A stretch of 62,265 bases of DNA from Methylobacterium sp. NEAU K (lineage in GTDB: Bacteria > Pseudomonadota > Alphaproteobacteria > Rhizobiales > Beijerinckiaceae), in NCBI RefSeq assembly GCF_030700285.1, contig NZ_JAUYZJ010000032.1:1-62265 (forward strand). The letters run 5' to 3'. The notes under the pieces were generated by a model. That model made no database searches. It saw nothing but the letters and a program-made list of their open reading frames with translations, and was not told where the DNA came from. Shown here piece by piece: positions 1 through 8,405 of the stretch. Position numbers and translations under genes: made by a program. Within the stretch, counting starts at the first letter, position 1. Each line of letters opens with the position of its first letter.

Positions 1-15
1 TGACCTTGCCCCCTG
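1..15. repeat. Left terminal inverted repeat of the IS3 element
   Basis: TGACCTTGCCCCCTG, the perfect reverse complement of 1186-1200. It lies downstream of the transposase stop. Confidence 0.9.
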
Positions 16-26
16 TTTGCCCCCGT

Positions 27-881
27 TCATAACCAGAGTCCGTTCTGGTTCTGGTCCTGTCGGGACCGGGCTGCAAACGCGTTCGGGGTGAGCCCGCCGA
101 GGCTCGTGTGAGGGCGGCAGGTGTTACAGTCGACCCGCCAGGCCTCGATGATGGTCCGGGCCGCCGACAGGCTCCGGAACAGATGCTCGTTCAGGCACTC
201 GTCGCGCAAGCGCCCATTCAAGCTCTCGACAAAACCGTTCTGCTGCGGCTTGCCGGGGGCGATGTAGTGCCACTCGACCGCACGCTCCTCCTGCCAGCGC
301 AGGATGGCGTGCGAGGTCAGCTCGGTGCCATTGTCCGAGACGATCATCAGTGGCTTGCCCCGGCCAGCGATGATCCGGTCGAGTTCGCGCGCGACCCGCC
401 GCCCGGACAGCGACGTGTCGACCACCAGCGCCAAGCACTCCCGGGTGCAGTCGTCGACCACGACGAGGATGCGGAAGCGCCGTCCATCGTCGAGCATGTC
501 CGAGACGAAGTCGAGGCTCCAGCGCTGGTTCGGCTCCTGGGGCACGGCGGCCGGCGCTCGCGTGCCAAGGGCCCGTTTGCGACCACCACGCCTGCGCACC
601 GACAGCCGCTCTTCCCGATAGAGGCGGAAGAGCTTCTTGTGGTTCAGCGTGAGGCCCTCCCGGCGCAGCAAGATCAGCAGACGCCGATAGCCGAAACGGC
701 GGCGCTCGCCAGCCAGGCTGCGCAGGCGTGCCCGCACGGTCGCATCGTCGCCGCGGGTCGAGGCGTAGCGGTACGACTTCGGCTCCAGGCCGATCAGCCC
801 ACAGGCGCGACGCTGCGAGTAGCCCTTCTCCTCAATGGCCCAGCTCACGGCCGTTCTCCGTGCGCTGGGCGTCAGAAGTTT
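27..881 (-). CDS. IS3-family transposase OrfB, DDE integrase domain (made by -1 frameshift from OrfA)
   Basis: The catalytic half of the IS3 transposase, which cuts and joins the element ends. The product begins with a HTH_21-like region (YSQRRACGLIG, then FGYRRLLILLRREG) and continues into an rve integrase core. The acidic triad is visible: Asp in RWSLDFVSD, Asp in MIVSDNGTE and Glu in FVESLNGRLRDECLNE. The frame stays open upstream to 1019 but has no good independent start. The coordinates given therefore begin at the slip site where ribosomes leave the orfA frame. The triad is complete and there is no internal stop. An OrfAB fusion read from 1138 to 27 is the likely transposase. Confidence 0.9.
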   Translation of the reverse strand, partial: KLLTPSARRTAVSWAIEEKGYSQRRACGLIGLEPKSYRYASTRGDDATVRARLRSLAGERRRFGYRRLLILLRREGLTLNHKKLFRLYREERLSVRRRGGRKRALGTRAPAAVPQEPNQRWSLDFVSDMLDDGRRFRILVVVDDCTRECLALVVDTSLSGRRVARELDRIIAGRGKPLMIVSDNGTELTSHAILRWQEERAVEWHYIAPGKPQQNGFVESLNGRLRDECLNEHLFRSLSAARTIIEAWRVDCNTCRPHTSLGGLTPNAFAARSRQDQNQNGLWL

Positions 882-1138
882 TTTCCCATCGCCTCGCGAA
901 GCGTGGCCACGTCGAGCATCGCCTCGGCCAGGAGCTTCTTGAGCTTGCGGTTCTCCTCGTCGAGCGCCTTCAGACGGCGCGCGTCCGAGACTTCCATGCC
1001 GCCGAAACGCGAGCGCCACGTGTAGAAGGTCGCATCGCTGATGCCGTGGCGGCGACAGATCTCAGCCACTGGCAGCCCAGCCTGCTGCTCCTTCAGGATG
1101 CCGATGATCTGTTCTTCGCTGAACCGGCTCTTCTTCAT
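872..1138 (-). CDS. IS3-family transposase OrfA, helix-turn-helix protein
   Basis: An 88-residue DNA-binding subunit of the element. It has an HTH_Tnp_1-type domain (KKSRFSEEQIIGILKEQ, then VAEICRRHGISDATFYTWR) followed by a leucine-zipper-like helix (LKALDEENRKLKKLLAEAML). The start is set at the ATG at 1138 because GGAGA lies eight to nine bases upstream. The longer frame from 1153 would begin on the ribosome binding site itself. The protein ends in MGKNF at 872, directly after the slippery A AAA AAC, as expected when OrfA and OrfAB share one start. Confidence 0.9.
   Translation of the reverse strand: MKKSRFSEEQIIGILKEQQAGLPVAEICRRHGISDATFYTWRSRFGGMEVSDARRLKALDEENRKLKKLLAEAMLDVATLREAMGKNF
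878..884 (-). other. Programmed -1 frameshift heptamer A AAA AAC
   Basis: On the minus strand the orfA codons read GGA AAA AAC TTC TGA. Slipping back one base gives AAA AAA CTT CTG and continues into the DDE domain. The X XXY YYZ heptamer sits two codons before the orfA stop. This is a classical IS3 recoding arrangement; slippage itself is inferred. Confidence 0.8.
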
Positions 1139-1185
1139 CGTCCGTCTCCTCATCGACGGACCCTAGCTTCAGAACGAGGGCAGAC

Positions 1186-1200
1186 CAGGGGGCAAGGTCA
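1186..1200. repeat. Right terminal inverted repeat of the IS3 element
   Basis: CAGGGGGCAAGGTCA, the perfect reverse complement of 1-15. It lies about 48 bases upstream of the orfA start. Confidence 0.9.
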
Positions 1201-1356
1201 GCAGCACTGGTGCTTTGACCCGGTCACGAATTTTTCAACACAATCGGTTCAAAGCCGAATGTCCGCTCGCAGGCATCGGGCCAACAACCGCTCGTGACGC
1301 GAAACTGCTACGTCGTGGCTCGATAAGTTTTTTTCTCGTCATGATCAATCTGAATG

Positions 1357-2394
1357 CTATTGTGAGCGGCTTTTCGAATCACCCACTAAATTTCGAGAGA
1401 GTCTTTGTCGTTCCGCGGACGGACTGCAACCGAAGCCAATTCGATAGCAACGCGAGAAGTGAGCGACGCTTGAGAATCCGCTGGCCGTCGCGATCTCACT
1501 GATCTTGAGGGGGCTCTGGCGCAGGAGGCGCCGGGCATGGGTTAGGCGGATCGCTCGATATTGGGCCGAGAAGCTCAGGCCGCATTTGTCCAGGAACAGG
1601 CGATCGAGGTGACGCTCACTGATCGATGCAAGGCCGGCCATCGCGGAACGGCCGAGCGGCGCTTCCACGGTCTTCTCCATCGTCTCGATGACGAAGAGCA
1701 GGGTGGCATGGTGGACGCCGTAGCGTTCAGCCGTGGAGGCTCGCTGCGGATCGGCAGCGGCACCGATCGCCGTGTGAAGGAACCAATCCGAGACGCGCCG
1801 TGCGAACGCTTCCCCCATGCGCGCAGCGATGAGGGTATGGATCATATCCAGAGGCGCGACGCCGCCACCACAGGTGAGGCGAACTGGATCCACGACGTAG
1901 CGAGCGCGCGTGAGGGGGAGATCCGGGAACGCTTCGACCGTGGCGCCGGCGTATTCCCAGTGGATGGTGAACGGACGGTCCGCGAGGAGCCCCGCTGCGG
2001 CCAGGAGATAGGCGCCCCCCGAGATGCCTCCGATGCGGACACCGAACCGGGCGAGGCGCCGCAGCGCGGCGTGGATGGCCGGTCGATGCCAATCTGTCGG
2101 CTCACCGCCCGCGCAGACGAACACGGTGTGGAGGTCTCCGTGCTCGCGGGGCAACCCTTCGGTGGGGACCTCCACCCCGGACGAGGCGGCGACCCGACCC
2201 TCCGCCGTCTCGCCGAAGTAGCGCAGCCGGTAGAGATCGCGTCCGGCAAGCCGGTTGGCGGCCCGGAAGGGCTCGCAGGCCGAGGCGAACGACAGCAGAG
2301 CGAAACCGGGAACGAGAATGAAGCCGATCTCCTGCTGGAAGTCGCCGGGCGCCGAGCGGGTATCGCCGCGCCATTCCGCATCCGCTTGTCCCAT
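1357..2394 (-). CDS. GlxA/GbdR-type transcriptional regulator (DJ-1/PfpI domain plus AraC helix-turn-helix)
   Basis: A cytoplasmic AraC-family regulator of about 345 residues. The N-terminal half is a class-I amidotransferase-like (DJ-1/PfpI) domain starting at IGFILVPGFALLSFASA. Its nucleophile-elbow Cys is replaced by Ser (IGGISGGAYLLAAAGLL), so it should sense a ligand and not catalyse. The C-terminal part carries the two AraC helices (LSFSAQYRAIRLTHARRLL and ISEIATASGFSSVAHFSRCY). Relatives such as GbdR and CdhR respond to glycine betaine, dimethylglycine or carnitine. The divergent SolA-like oxidase and the ABC transporter behind it are the likely targets. The ATG at 2394 is preferred; a GTG at 2436 would add 14 residues. 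Confidence 0.85.
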   Translation of the reverse strand: MGQADAEWRGDTRSAPGDFQQEIGFILVPGFALLSFASACEPFRAANRLAGRDLYRLRYFGETAEGRVAASSGVEVPTEGLPREHGDLHTVFVCAGGEPTDWHRPAIHAALRRLARFGVRIGGISGGAYLLAAAGLLADRPFTIHWEYAGATVEAFPDLPLTRARYVVDPVRLTCGGGVAPLDMIHTLIAARMGEAFARRVSDWFLHTAIGAAADPQRASTAERYGVHHATLLFVIETMEKTVEAPLGRSAMAGLASISERHLDRLFLDKCGLSFSAQYRAIRLTHARRLLRQSPLKISEIATASGFSSVAHFSRCYRIGFGCSPSAERQRLSRNLVGDSKSRSQ

Positions 2395-2570
2395 ACGGGC
2401 AAGAAAGCGTCCCTTGTGGGCAAACGCAACGGTCACGACCGGCCATCTTCGAGGTCGTTCGACGTCACCGTCAAAGGACGTTCACAGATGCCCGACCCCG
2501 ACGCGCCCCGGCACGCCTTCCCGATCCGGGATGGGGGCTGCTATCGAGCTCCCCTGCGTGAGGCCGTCTG

Positions 2571-3740
2571 ATGGTCGAACGGTTGGACGTCGCGGTGCTG
2601 GGTTTGGGCGCGATGGGAAGCGCTGCCCTCTATCAGTTGGCTCGTAGAGGCGCCGCGGTGATCGGACTCGATCGCTTCGTGCCGCCGCATGCCTTCGGGT
2701 CGAGCCACGGCGAGACGCGTATCACCCGCCAAGCGGTCGGCGAGGGGCGCGACTACGTTCCGTTCGTCACCGCCTCTCACCGCATCTGGCGCGAACTGGA
2801 GGCGCAGACGGGCGAGGCCTTGCTGAATGCCTGCGGCGCCCTCGTCATGGCCCCCGGTAACGGCATCTCCTCCCATCACGGCAAGCCGGACTTCGTCGGC
2901 CGTTCGATCGCCGCCGCGCAGGCGTCCGGGATCGTCCACGAGGTGCTCGACGGAGGCGAGGTCGGGCGCCGGTTCCCGCAATTCATGAACCTCGCCGGCG
3001 ACGAGAAGGCCTACTACGAGCCCGATGGCGGATACGTGTTCCCGGAGCGCTGTGTCGCGGCGCAGCTGCGGCGCGCCGGCGAGTTGGGGGCCGAGACCAG
3101 AACGGGGTGCGAGGTGGTAGCGCTTCGGCAGGACGACGCCGGCGTCCATATCGAGACCGCGGACGGCGTGGTCCTGGCGGACCGCGCCGTCGTCACCGCG
3201 GGCGCCTGGACCGCCCCGCTTCTCGGCCGCCCGTTCGACAGGCTTCTCACGGTCCGGCGCCAGTTGCTGCATTGGTACGCCCTGGAGGATGATTCGGCTT
3301 ACGGGCCGCGGGCGCCGGTCTTCATCTGGATGTACGGGACGGGGGACACGGACTACCTCTACGGCTTCCCGCCGATGCCGGGCTCTCGCTCCATCAAGGT
3401 CGCGACGGAGCAGTACAGCACCACCACCACCGCCGAGGCGGTCGAGCGCCGGATCGATCCGCTGGAGTCAGCCGAGATGTACCGGCTGCGCGTCAGAGGC
3501 CGGCTGGCCGGCGCGACCCCGGACGTCGTCCAGGCCGCGGCCTGCGTCTACACGGTGACCCCCGATCGTGGTTTCATCATCGACCGGCACCCGGAGATGG
3601 ACCGCGTGCTCGTGGTCTCCGCCTGCTCCGGCCACGGCTTCAAGCACTCGGCCGGCATCGGCGAGGCGGTGGCCGCGGAGCTGGCCGGCGGCGGCGGTCT
3701 GGTCGACCTCGCCCCGTTTGCCCTCGCCCGCTTCTGCTGA
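2571..3740 (+). CDS. SolA/monomeric sarcosine oxidase-like FAD-dependent N-methyl amino acid oxidase
   Basis: A flavoenzyme of 389 residues in the monomeric sarcosine oxidase/N-methyltryptophan oxidase family. These enzymes oxidise N-methylated or cyclic amino acids to an imine, giving formaldehyde and H2O2 for N-methyl substrates. The N-terminus has the dinucleotide fold LGLGAMGSAALYQLARRG. SSHGETRITRQ matches the family signature near the flavin. Cys325 in ACVYTVTPDRGF lies where these enzymes bind FAD covalently, and CSGHGFKHSAGIGE is the C-terminal FAD contact. It is divergent from the GlxA-type regulator and followed by an amino-acid ABC transporter. That fits uptake and oxidation of one substrate, but the substrate is not known. 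Confidence 0.87.
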   Translation: MVERLDVAVLGLGAMGSAALYQLARRGAAVIGLDRFVPPHAFGSSHGETRITRQAVGEGRDYVPFVTASHRIWRELEAQTGEALLNACGALVMAPGNGISSHHGKPDFVGRSIAAAQASGIVHEVLDGGEVGRRFPQFMNLAGDEKAYYEPDGGYVFPERCVAAQLRRAGELGAETRTGCEVVALRQDDAGVHIETADGVVLADRAVVTAGAWTAPLLGRPFDRLLTVRRQLLHWYALEDDSAYGPRAPVFIWMYGTGDTDYLYGFPPMPGSRSIKVATEQYSTTTTAEAVERRIDPLESAEMYRLRVRGRLAGATPDVVQAAACVYTVTPDRGFIIDRHPEMDRVLVVSACSGHGFKHSAGIGEAVAAELAGGGGLVDLAPFALARFC

Positions 3741-3811
3741 AGCACCCGCTGATGGCTCGTCGATTGCTTCGAGCTGTGTCACATTCAGCCCCAAAGGACA
3801 GGACCGATCCG

Positions 3812-4654
3812 ATGCGACAGACCATTCGCGCCATCACGACAGCCGGCGTGCTGGCCGCGCTTGCTGCGACGTCGACCCTGGCGACGCTCGGTCGGGCCGA
3901 GGCCGCCGACGGGGTCGAGGCGATCAAGCAGCGCGGGACGCTGATCGTCGGCGTGAAGGCGGACTACAAGCCGTTCGGCTTCCGCGATCCGAGCGGGGCG
4001 ATCATCGGCCTCGAGCCCGACCTCGCGGCCGACCTCGCCAAGCGGCTCGGCGTGAAGCTCGAGCTGGTGCCTGTCGTCTCGGCGAACCGGATCGAGTTCC
4101 TGCAGCAGGGCAAGGTCGACCTGCTGATCGCCACGCTGTCGGACAAGCCCGAGCGGCGGCGCGTGGTGCAGGCCATCGACCCGCAATACTACTCGGACTT
4201 CGTCAACGTGCTCCTGCCCAAGACGTCGGGCATCACGGACTGGGCGCAGTTGAAGGGCAAGCCGCTCTGCGCGACCTCGGGAGCGTGGTACAACAAGGAC
4301 GTCGCGCGGACCTATGGTCCGGAGATCGTCGCCTTCGACGGTTCCGAGAAGCCGCTCTTCGCACTCAAGCAGGGCAATTGTCTCGGCTACCTCTACGACC
4401 AGAGCATGCTCCAGGGTAAGCTCCTCGACGACGACTGGAAGGCCGGATACGCCCTGCCGCTCCAGGGCATCATGGATGCACCTTGGATGATGGCAGTGGC
4501 GCCAGGGAACACGTCGCTCCAGACGATGGTGGAGACCGCGACCAAAGACTGGATGAAGACCGGTCTAATCGTCGACGAGGAGAAGAAGTGGGGCATCGAG
4601 CCGACCACGTACTCGAAGGCGATGCACGAAAAATACAAGAACGCCACCAACTGA
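3812..4654 (+). CDS. Polar amino acid ABC transporter, periplasmic substrate-binding protein
   Basis: A family-3 solute-binding protein of about 280 residues, predicted periplasmic. The signal peptide (MRQTIRAITTAGVLAALA onward) ends in the cleavage site AEA|ADG. The mature protein starts with the typical EAIKQRGTLIVGVKADYKPFG strand and continues with the ligand-binding GLEPDLAADLAKRLGVKLE. The start at 3812 is preferred over 3752 because it begins the signal peptide and follows AAAGGACAGGA. It is first in a four-gene transporter set and downstream of the SolA-like oxidase, so an N-methylated or other modified amino acid is a reasonable but unproven ligand. Confidence 0.9.
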   Translation: MRQTIRAITTAGVLAALAATSTLATLGRAEAADGVEAIKQRGTLIVGVKADYKPFGFRDPSGAIIGLEPDLAADLAKRLGVKLELVPVVSANRIEFLQQGKVDLLIATLSDKPERRRVVQAIDPQYYSDFVNVLLPKTSGITDWAQLKGKPLCATSGAWYNKDVARTYGPEIVAFDGSEKPLFALKQGNCLGYLYDQSMLQGKLLDDDWKAGYALPLQGIMDAPWMMAVAPGNTSLQTMVETATKDWMKTGLIVDEEKKWGIEPTTYSKAMHEKYKNATN

Positions 4655-4700
4655 TGCGCGTGCATCCAGTAACTTCGCGCGATCCGTCGCGGGGCGCGCG

Positions 4701-5450
4701 ATGATCGAGGCCGTGCAGGGTTGGTTTCAGCGTCTCTACGAGACCACGGGCCTCAACTTCACGGTCTTTTATGACCCTTATGACTGGAACCGCTACATCG
4801 GCGGCCTGCGGATGACGCTGCTGCTCAGCGTCACCACCATCCTGGCGAGTCTCGTGATCGGCGCGGTGGGAGCGCTGCTGCAGAGCGGCCCGTCCCGCCT
4901 GCTGCGGGGGCTTGTCAACGGCTTCGTCGTGGTCTTCCGCAACACACCGCCCCTGGTACAGATCTTTTTCTTCTACTTCGGCCTCGGCACCCTGCTGCCG
5001 GCTTTGCGCACGGCGGACGGCCTGCGAATTCCGCTCCTCGACAACGTGCAATGGGCGATCCTCTCCCTCTCGCTGTTTGCGGGGGCATTCAACGTCGAGA
5101 TCTTCCGCTCCGGCATCGAGGCGGTGCCGAGGACGACCGCCGAGGCCGCCGAGGCCCTCGGCTACACCCGGTTCAAGGCCTACCGCCACGTCGTCCTGCC
5201 GCTCGCGCTACGGGTCTGCCTGCCGGCGCTGAACAACAACCTGATCAACCTCCTGAAGACCACGACGCTCGCCTACGCCATCGCCGTCCCCGAGACTCTC
5301 TACGCGGTCAAGCAGATCTGGTCCGAGTCGCAGAACGTCCTCGAGATGATGCTCGTGTTGCTCGCCACCTATGCCGTCCTCGTCGGATTGCTCGTGTGGA
5401 TTATGCATCGCTGGGAGCGGGCGCTGCGCATCCCGGGCTACGGCCGATGA
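4701..5450 (+). CDS. Polar amino acid ABC transporter, permease 1 (HisMQ/GlnP type)
   Basis: An inner-membrane permease of 249 residues. It has the expected helices, a TM1 region with GLRMTLLLSVTTILASLVIG, and the EAA loop GIEAVPRTTAEAAEALGYT that docks on the ATPase. VVFRNTPPLVQIFF is a typical signature of this permease family. Its stop overlaps the start of the second permease by four bases (ATGA), so the two are translationally coupled and probably form a heterodimer. Confidence 0.9.
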   Translation: MIEAVQGWFQRLYETTGLNFTVFYDPYDWNRYIGGLRMTLLLSVTTILASLVIGAVGALLQSGPSRLLRGLVNGFVVVFRNTPPLVQIFFFYFGLGTLLPALRTADGLRIPLLDNVQWAILSLSLFAGAFNVEIFRSGIEAVPRTTAEAAEALGYTRFKAYRHVVLPLALRVCLPALNNNLINLLKTTTLAYAIAVPETLYAVKQIWSESQNVLEMMLVLLATYAVLVGLLVWIMHRWERALRIPGYGR

Positions 5451-6280
5451 GCGGGCCCGATCGTCCAGGCGGCCTGCCGGTCCTGCTGCCCTTCGTGGCC
5501 CCGCGCAGCGAGGCGCGGCTGCGCCCGGCCCATGCGTGGCTTCTCTGCGGCCTCGGTACGGTCGCGCTCCCGGCCTGGGCCCAGGCCGGGACGGCCTCGC
5601 TGCCGCCGCTGGAGGTGGTGCTCAAATGGGCGCCGCTTCTGCTCACGGGCTTCGCCTTCAACGTCGCGATCTCGCTGATGGCGATGCTCCTCGGCACGCT
5701 GGCCGGCACGGGGCTCGGACTCGCCATGCTCGCCGAGGGCGCGGTCCTGCGCCGCGTCGCCTGGGCCGTGACGCAGGTCTTCCGCAACGTGCCCTGGCTG
5801 GTACTGCTGTTCTTCGTGATGTTCCTGGTGCCGTTCCAGGTCACAGTCTTCGGCCTTCGCGTGCCGCTGCCCGACTGGGTCAAGGCGACGTTCGGGTTCA
5901 GTCTGCCGGTGATGGCCAACGTTGCCGAAATCGTCCGCGGAGCGGTGCGCTCCGTGCCGACGACGCAGTGGGAGGCTGCCGAATCCCTGGCCTTCACCCG
6001 CCGGCAGATCCTGTGGCGGATCATCCTGCCGCAATGCGCCAAGCGCATGCTGCCGCCCTGGATGAACGTCTACGCCCTGATCGCGATGGCGACCGTGCAG
6101 GCCTCGATCGTCGGGGTCACCGAGATGCTGACCCTTACCGCACAGGTCCACGCGGCCGAGGGGGGGAGGCCGGAGCTGTTCGCGCCGCTCTACGGCTTCG
6201 CCCTGCTATGCTTCTTCCTCTACTGCTACCCGATCGACCGGCTGACCGCTCGCCTAGAGCGGCGCTTCGAGACCCGCTGA
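5447..6280 (+). CDS. Polar amino acid ABC transporter, permease 2 (HisMQ/GlnP type)
   Basis: The second permease half, 277 residues. The start is the ATG of the ATGA overlap with the first permease; the longer open frame upstream lies inside that gene. The N-terminal 50 residues are an extra stretch ending in a hydrophobic segment (LLCGLGTVALPAWAQA) that looks like a signal or an additional helix. After it come the usual features: NVAISLMAMLLGTLAGTGLG, QVFRNVPWLVLLFF and the EAA loop AVRSVPTTQWEAAESLAF. It partners the upstream permease and the ATPase at 6298. Confidence 0.88.
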   Translation: MSGPDRPGGLPVLLPFVAPRSEARLRPAHAWLLCGLGTVALPAWAQAGTASLPPLEVVLKWAPLLLTGFAFNVAISLMAMLLGTLAGTGLGLAMLAEGAVLRRVAWAVTQVFRNVPWLVLLFFVMFLVPFQVTVFGLRVPLPDWVKATFGFSLPVMANVAEIVRGAVRSVPTTQWEAAESLAFTRRQILWRIILPQCAKRMLPPWMNVYALIAMATVQASIVGVTEMLTLTAQVHAAEGGRPELFAPLYGFALLCFFLYCYPIDRLTARLERRFETR

Positions 6281-6297
6281 ACCGAGACCACCTGACC

Positions 6298-7062
6298 ATG
6301 GCCGGCCCCCGACCTGAAGACTGGTCCCCCGATCAGCCGATCGTGCAGTTGATTGACGTGCACAAGTCTTTCGGTTCGTTCGAGGTGCTGAAGGGCATCA
6401 GCTTCGACGTGCGCAAGGGGGAGGTGGTCTGCATCATCGGGCCCTCGGGCTCGGGCAAGTCGACGCTGATCCGCTGCATCAACGCCCTCGTGCCGGTCAC
6501 CGCGGGCACGATCCGCGTCGAGGGGATCGAGGTCGCCGACCCGAAGCTCGACAAACTGGCCCTGCGCCGCAAGGTCGGCATGGTATTCCAGCAGTACAAC
6601 CTGTTCCCGCACAAGACCGCGCTCGCCAACGTGATGATGGCTCCGATCCACGTACTCGGGCAAGACCGTCGCGAGGTCGAGGTCCGGGCCCGCGCGCTGC
6701 TGGCCAAGGTGCGGCTGGCCGGCAAAGAGGATGCCTATCCCGGCGAGCTCTCCGGCGGCCAGCAGCAGCGTGTGGCCATCGCCCGCTCGCTCGCGATGCG
6801 GCCCGACGTGATGCTGTTCGACGAGGTCACCGCCGCCCTCGACCCGGAGACGGTCAAGGAGGTGCTGGTCACCATCCGCGAACTCGCCGAGGAAGGCATG
6901 ACCTGCCTGCTCGTGACCCACGAGATGAACTTCGCCCGTGATGTGGCCGACCACATCTACTTCACCGACCGCGGCGTGATCGTCGAGCATGGGCCGCCAG
7001 CGACGTTCTTCGCGTCCGCGCAGGACGAGCGCACCCGCCGATTCCTCTCGCAAGTTCTCTGA
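6298..7062 (+). CDS. Polar amino acid ABC transporter, ATP-binding protein (GlnQ/HisP type)
   Basis: The ATPase that powers the preceding permeases, 254 residues. It shows Walker A (GPSGSGKST), the Q-loop (VFQQYNLFPHKTAL), the LSGGQQQR signature, Walker B (VMLFDEVTAALDPE) and the switch histidine (LLVTHEMNFA). It lies 17 bases after the second permease, which completes the cassette of binding protein, two permeases and ATPase. Nothing in it tells which amino acid is carried. Confidence 0.92.
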   Translation: MAGPRPEDWSPDQPIVQLIDVHKSFGSFEVLKGISFDVRKGEVVCIIGPSGSGKSTLIRCINALVPVTAGTIRVEGIEVADPKLDKLALRRKVGMVFQQYNLFPHKTALANVMMAPIHVLGQDRREVEVRARALLAKVRLAGKEDAYPGELSGGQQQRVAIARSLAMRPDVMLFDEVTAALDPETVKEVLVTIRELAEEGMTCLLVTHEMNFARDVADHIYFTDRGVIVEHGPPATFFASAQDERTRRFLSQVL

Positions 7063-7488
7063 AGCCCCATCGCGCCATTTGGCTGTCCGCTGGCGGCGAC
7101 GTGATCCCTCCGATGCGCCGTCGGGACTTGGACTTGCCGCTTGGCTGCCCGCCGCATTGTCGACGACGATCGAGTGCCAGCGCCGGTTCTTCCAGAACTT
7201 GGCGGAGGCCGGACTACAATCACCCCATTGCAGCGTCCCGGGCCAATGACATTCGCTTCGGCTGGCGATGCGGAACGCTTTGACGACTGGAATGGGCACC
7301 CAGCGGAATGGCCGGGTTCACGCGGCAAGCCAGCCGCGGCTCCCGATGCGAAGCGGCACCGAGCAACGGCCCGGTTTGGTCGCCCTGACGCTGCAACGCC
7401 GGGAGCGCGAATGATGCACCCGTCTGCCGCCTCCAGGCTGCTCGTCAGAGCGTCCGACATCGGCAACGATGCGAAATTGAACGGCCCG
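7063..7488. other. Intergenic region between the amino-acid transporter and the LysR gene
   Basis: About 430 bases between a plus-strand gene end and a minus-strand gene end. Several frames stay open because of GC content, but none has a ribosome binding site or a recognisable domain. I see no clear terminator hairpin. It may hold decayed sequence. Confidence 0.4.
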
Positions 7489-8385
7489 TCAGGCCCCTTC
7501 CCGGTTAAGCCGAACGACGAGCTGATCGGCGAACTTGGCCGCGGCCACCGAGAGCGATCGCCCGCGCAGCTGAGCCAGAACCAGCGTCATGGGCGTGAGA
7601 TCGCGGGTGTCGATCGGGCGGCTGCGCAGGCGCGGATCCTCCGGGATGCCGCTGGGGATCTGCAGGCTGATCACGTCCTCCCTCAGGGTGAGGTTTCGGA
7701 GGAATTCCAGCGAGCCCGACTCGACGACCGGCCGGAGCTCGACGCCGCGTCGGGCGAGCGCGTGCTCGATGTGGTGGCGGATGGCGAGCGAATGGTCGGG
7801 CAACGCCAGGGCGTGGGCGAGGCAGTCGCGCAGCCGGAGCGGCCCCGTCTCGGCCGCCAGCGCGTGGCCGGTGCGCATCAGCACGCACAGGGTCTGGTGG
7901 CCGGAATAGAGAGGGTGCAGCTCCGCCGAGGGCGGCGGCTGCAGGATCAGGGCGAGGTCCGCCTCGAAGGCCGCCAGCGCGGTCACGGCCTGCGCGTGGT
8001 CGCGGACCTGGACCGTGAAGCCGACCTGGGGAAACCGGGCGCGATAGGCCTCGACCTCCTCCGGCACCACCTGAGTGACGAAGGCTTGGCTGCAGGCGAG
8101 TGCTACATGCCCCCGCCGTACCCCCGACAGGTCGGCGATCTGCGAGCGGACACGGTCGAGATCCGCCATCTGATCGCGGATGTGCCGGGCGAACAATTCG
8201 CCGGCCGCGTTGAGCCGCATGCCCTGTGCGAGACGCTCGAAGATCGGCGTGCCGAGCTCGTATTCGAGGTCCTGGATCTGCCGGGTGAGGGCCGACGGCG
8301 TGATGTTCAGCCGCTCCGCCGCGCGCCGGATCGAGCCGGCGCGGGCGACCTCGGCGACGTAGGTGACCGTGCGCAGATGTTTCAC
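7489..8385 (-). CDS. LysR-family transcriptional regulator
   Basis: A LysR-type regulator of about 298 residues, divergent from the transporter operon starting at 8504. The N-terminal winged helix is clear (LRTVTYVAEVARAGSIRRAA, then LNITPSALTRQIQDLEYELG), followed by a linker and an effector domain beginning HVALACSQAFVTQVVPEEVE. The GTG at 8385 is chosen as start because LysR proteins begin only a few residues before this first helix. The open frame extends to 8520, but that would overlap the divergent gene. It probably controls the divergent operon through the T-N11-A site at 8406-8420. Confidence 0.88.
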   Translation of the reverse strand: MKHLRTVTYVAEVARAGSIRRAAERLNITPSALTRQIQDLEYELGTPIFERLAQGMRLNAAGELFARHIRDQMADLDRVRSQIADLSGVRRGHVALACSQAFVTQVVPEEVEAYRARFPQVGFTVQVRDHAQAVTALAAFEADLALILQPPPSAELHPLYSGHQTLCVLMRTGHALAAETGPLRLRDCLAHALALPDHSLAIRHHIEHALARRGVELRPVVESGSLEFLRNLTLREDVISLQIPSGIPEDPRLRSRPIDTRDLTPMTLVLAQLRGRSLSVAAAKFADQLVVRLNREGA

Positions 8386-8405
8386 GCCCGCATCCTGCGG
8401 TTCCG

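Larger units (their letters stand above)
1..1200 (-). mobile_element. IS3-family insertion sequence, complete
   Basis: A complete element with terminal inverted repeats and two overlapping transposase frames on the minus strand. The 15-base left end TGACCTTGCCCCCTG at 1-15 is repeated perfectly and inverted at 1186-1200. Allowing one gap, similarity continues for about 13 more bases (TTTGCCCCCGTTC against TCTGCCCTCGTTC). The size of 1200 bp, the orfA/orfB layout and the A AAA AAC slip site are typical of IS3. The left flank lies outside the window, so the target duplication cannot be read; the bases just right of the element are GCAG. Both frames look intact, so the element may be active. Confidence 0.93.

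Noticed and set aside
1201..1204. GCAG as IS target duplication
   Set aside because: The left flank is outside the window, so no duplication can be seen.
7063..7488. Small genes in the gap before the LysR gene
   Set aside because: The open frames have no ribosome binding site and show GC-shadow composition.
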